Source: Pseudomonadota bacterium
GTDB taxonomy: Bacteria > Pseudomonadota > Gammaproteobacteria > Burkholderiales > Burkholderiaceae_C
Length of the DNA: 5,133 nt
Direction: 5' to 3'
Assembly (NCBI GenBank): GCA_018241985.1
Contig: JAFECV010000183.1
Span: 1-5,133, forward strand
Shown here in pieces: positions 5,112 through 5,133 of this stretch (position 1 is the first letter of the stretch; each line of letters starts with the position of its first letter). The translations under genes were made by a program, and so were the position numbers. The notes under the pieces are model-generated. The model was not told the DNA's origin, ran no database searches, and saw only the letters and a program-made list of their open reading frames with translations.

Positions 5112-5133
5112 GGGAGCCGACCCGCGAGTCCGC
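5112..5133 (+). ncRNA. rnpB: Possible 5' end of RNase P RNA (rnpB), cut by the window edge
   Basis: The final bases, containing GAGCCGACC then GAGTCCGC, resemble the E. coli RNase P RNA 5' end (GAAGCTGACC then CAGTCGCCGC), i.e. helix P1 followed by P2/P3. In Pseudomonas and relatives rnpB lies between rsmI and mraZ, which supports the position. Only about 22 bases are visible, no strong promoter is evident, and the match is short, so this is tentative. Confidence 0.3.

Noticed and set aside
1..5133. Mobile element, CRISPR array, tRNA or phage-defence genes
   Set aside because: No transposase, integrase, regularly spaced repeats, tRNA-like fold or defence-type domain was found on either strand; the genes are conserved housekeeping and pilus functions.

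Overview
This is an ordinary chromosomal stretch from a GC-rich proteobacterium, most likely a betaproteobacterium of the order Burkholderiales. The evidence is the gene order (pilT-pilU-oxidoreductase facing a BON lipoprotein-SIS protein-yraN block, with rsmI divergent), the wording of the proteins (for example the residues just before the TPIGN motif of RsmI), and third codon positions that are almost all G or C. A Comamonadaceae-like relative fits best, but that is recollection of family sequences and not a search result.

Layout. Positions 2-1412 (+) hold the end of pilT and the complete pilU, the two retraction ATPases of type IV pili. A beta-hydroxyacid dehydrogenase family NAD(P)-dependent oxidoreductase (1422-2363, +) starts 9 bases after the pilU stop and is probably cotranscribed with it. 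A GC-only hairpin (2371-2398) sits between this rightward unit and a leftward unit running from 4084 to 2406: yraN (PD-(D/E)XK-like fold), a SIS-domain protein of the DiaA/GmhA family, and a dual-BON outer-membrane lipoprotein of the DolP/YraP type whose ATG overlaps the SIS stop. rsmI (16S rRNA 2'-O-methyltransferase) runs rightward from a TTG start that shares one base with the yraN start codon. The last 144 bases are non-coding and contain strong inverted repeats. The final ~22 bases resemble the 5' end of RNase P RNA, which follows rsmI in related proteobacterial gene orders.

How the genes fit together. The left half serves pilus retraction and twitching motility, plus one metabolic enzyme. 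The right half is the widely conserved rsmI/yraN/diaA/yraP neighbourhood that normally lies beside rnpB and the mraZ cell-division cluster, and it covers ribosome modification, replication-initiation control and envelope integrity.

I see no undescribed multi-gene system. The points that deserve a second look are local: the SIS protein lacks the catalytic Glu and the S-T-S-G-N-S motif of sedoheptulose-7-phosphate isomerases; an 18-bp perfect palindrome covers the start codon of that gene, which lacks a Shine-Dalgarno sequence; the yraN and rsmI start sites interlock; an AT-richer patch in the oxidoreductase gene may be a relic of a short repeat; and the terminal non-coding stretch is highly structured.
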